Assembly (NCBI RefSeq): GCF_000152985.1
Contig: NZ_CH672395.1
Span: 2,422,209-2,486,208 of the forward strand
Length of the DNA: 64,000 nt
Direction of reading: 5' to 3'
DNA from: Leeuwenhoekiella blandensis MED217
Lineage (GTDB): Bacteria; Bacteroidota; Bacteroidia; Flavobacteriales; Flavobacteriaceae
The position numbers and the translations under genes were made by a program. The notes beneath the pieces were generated by a model. It was given only the letters and a program-made list of their open reading frames with translations. It did no database searches and was not told the origin of the DNA. This document shows, one piece after another, positions 63,533-64,000 of the stretch. The stretch's first letter is position 1. The number at the start of each line of letters is the position of its first letter.

Positions 63533-64000
63533 TTAAATCAATCCGGTGAAGCTAGCTTCACCGGATTTTTTGTTGTGTATAAAATTAGGTGTTTTGTAGT
63601 TAAGGCTTAGATGTGGTCTTTCATTGTTATATGTTTTTATTGACTGCTGAATCAACAGTCTGAGTTCTTTACCTGTATTGCATTTGTTTATGAAGAACTC
63701 TTCCTTCAATATCCCGTTAATTCGTTCTGCTAACGCATTTTGATAGCAGTCATACCCATCTGTCATTGATGGTAATGCATTTGATCGCTTCAATTGAGTT
63801 TGATATAACGAGGAGCAATATTGCAAGCCTCTGTCAGAATGGTGTATTACCTCGCTTGATGTGGTTCTACTTTTATTAGCCATTTTCATTGCTTTAACTA
63901 CATTTTCTGCACTCATATCATCACTTAGGTGGTAGCCCATTATTTTTCTGCTAAAAGCGTCTGTCACCAAGGAAAGATAGTGAGTTCTTTCTCTACTCTT
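63533..64000 (-). CDS. IS3-family transposase (OrfB, DDE rve domain), 5' part missing
   Basis: 155 visible residues ending in a stop at 63533. From the edge it reads KSRERTHYLSLVTDAFSRKI, then the second catalytic Asp in VIHHSDRGLQYCS, and the Glu in NALAERINGILKEEFF, with TYNNERPHLSLNYKTP near the C terminus. The first Asp (TDIT region) is outside the window. The last codons (SGEASFTG) coincide with a 28-base palindrome. Likely full length and recent, but only this fragment can be judged. Confidence 0.9.
   Translation of the reverse strand, partial: KSRERTHYLSLVTDAFSRKIMGYHLSDDMSAENVVKAMKMANKSRTTSSEVIHHSDRGLQYCSSLYQTQLKRSNALPSMTDGYDCYQNALAERINGILKEEFFINKCNTGKELRLLIQQSIKTYNNERPHLSLNYKTPNFIHNKKSGEASFTGLI
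63540..63573 (+). terminator. Palindromic terminator inside the transposase 3' end, reading outward-in
   Basis: A 28-base perfect palindrome centred at 63553/63554, with CCGGTGAAGCT / AGCTTCACCGG arms, followed by TTTTTT on the plus strand. It would stop plus-strand transcription entering the element from the LRR gene side. Confidence 0.8.

Larger units (their letters stand above)
63496..64000 (-). mobile_element. IS3-family insertion sequence, one end, truncated by window edge
   Basis: The outer end begins TGAGTCGTCCTAAAATAGGT at 63496, a 5'-TG terminal repeat typical of the family. The transposase reads inward from the right edge. The other terminal repeat, the OrfA part and any target duplication lie outside the window. 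Confidence 0.8.

Noticed and set aside
1..64000. CRISPR array, tRNA genes, prophage or plasmid functions
   Set aside because: No regular spacer repeats, no cloverleaf with T-arm seen on either strand, and no phage structural or replication genes.

Overview
The window is a chromosomal stretch of a member of the Bacteroidota, most likely a marine Flavobacteriaceae. The evidence is the low GC content, the gene families (DUF6452/DUF6048, DUF4294, DUF3822, OstA-like, PorT-type barrel, fused E1 dehydrogenase, menaquinone genes) and repeated Bacteroidota-type -7 promoter boxes (TAnnTTTG) close to start codons. Genus is not decided from sequence alone. Nearly all of it is dense housekeeping sequence. 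I see no tRNA, no CRISPR array and no prophage. The only mobile DNA is a partial IS3-family element cut by the right edge.

Layout. 1-1139: 5' part of ornithine aminotransferase (minus). 1399-7052 (plus): RlmD-like rRNA methylase, two small envelope proteins, a CPBP protease, a SpoU methylase and an M48 protease. 7139-11139 (plus): SpoT-type ppGpp enzyme, Fur-family regulator and PurA. 11272-23228 (plus): zincin, CYTH protein, OstA-like LPS-transport protein, class III aminotransferase, TPR protein, two tandem DUF368 (PopT-type) carriers, AroE, DUF349 protein and a methyltransferase. 23406-27937 (minus): lipoprotein, frameshifted acyltransferase, KdsB, DUF4126 protein and RecD-like helicase. 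28054-30474 (plus): membrane-anchored protein, DUF3822, RsmD and a small protein whose 3' end overlaps the 3' end of the RNase P RNA gene (minus, about 30458-30775). 30958-33307 (plus): dnaX, split by a -1 frame change at an A10-G slippery run, then miaE. 33366-42000 (minus): porin, Ppx, PPK1, SixA, PdxH; then RNase Z, STAS-like protein, PyrB, PyrR; then a 45-residue membrane protein and DUF4294. 42070-53672 (plus): M42 peptidase, topoisomerase IB, UvrA, LOG protein, M1-like protein fused to a beta barrel, and fused E1 dehydrogenase. 53680-61366 (minus): two PH-domain membrane proteins, MenB, CvfB-like protein, DUF2853, MenD, MenF and a hotdog thioesterase. 61506-64000: esterase, a structured AT-rich gap, an LRR protein and the IS3 transposase end.

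Functional groups. Envelope and LPS building: OstA-like, KdsB, acyltransferase, two DUF368 carriers. Menaquinone: MenB, MenD, MenF and the hotdog thioesterase. Polyphosphate: PPK1 and Ppx, with SixA. Pyrimidine: PyrR and PyrB. RNA maturation and modification: rnpB, RNase Z, RlmD, RsmD, SpoU, MiaE.

The most notable observation is dnaX. The zero frame ends soon after an A AAA AAG heptamer, giving a short gamma-like product. The -1 frame runs on as an intact tau tail whose stop overlaps the miaE start. This is the reverse of the E. coli arrangement, unless the A10 run carries a base-call error. A second single-base frame break lies in the acyltransferase at 24817-24818.
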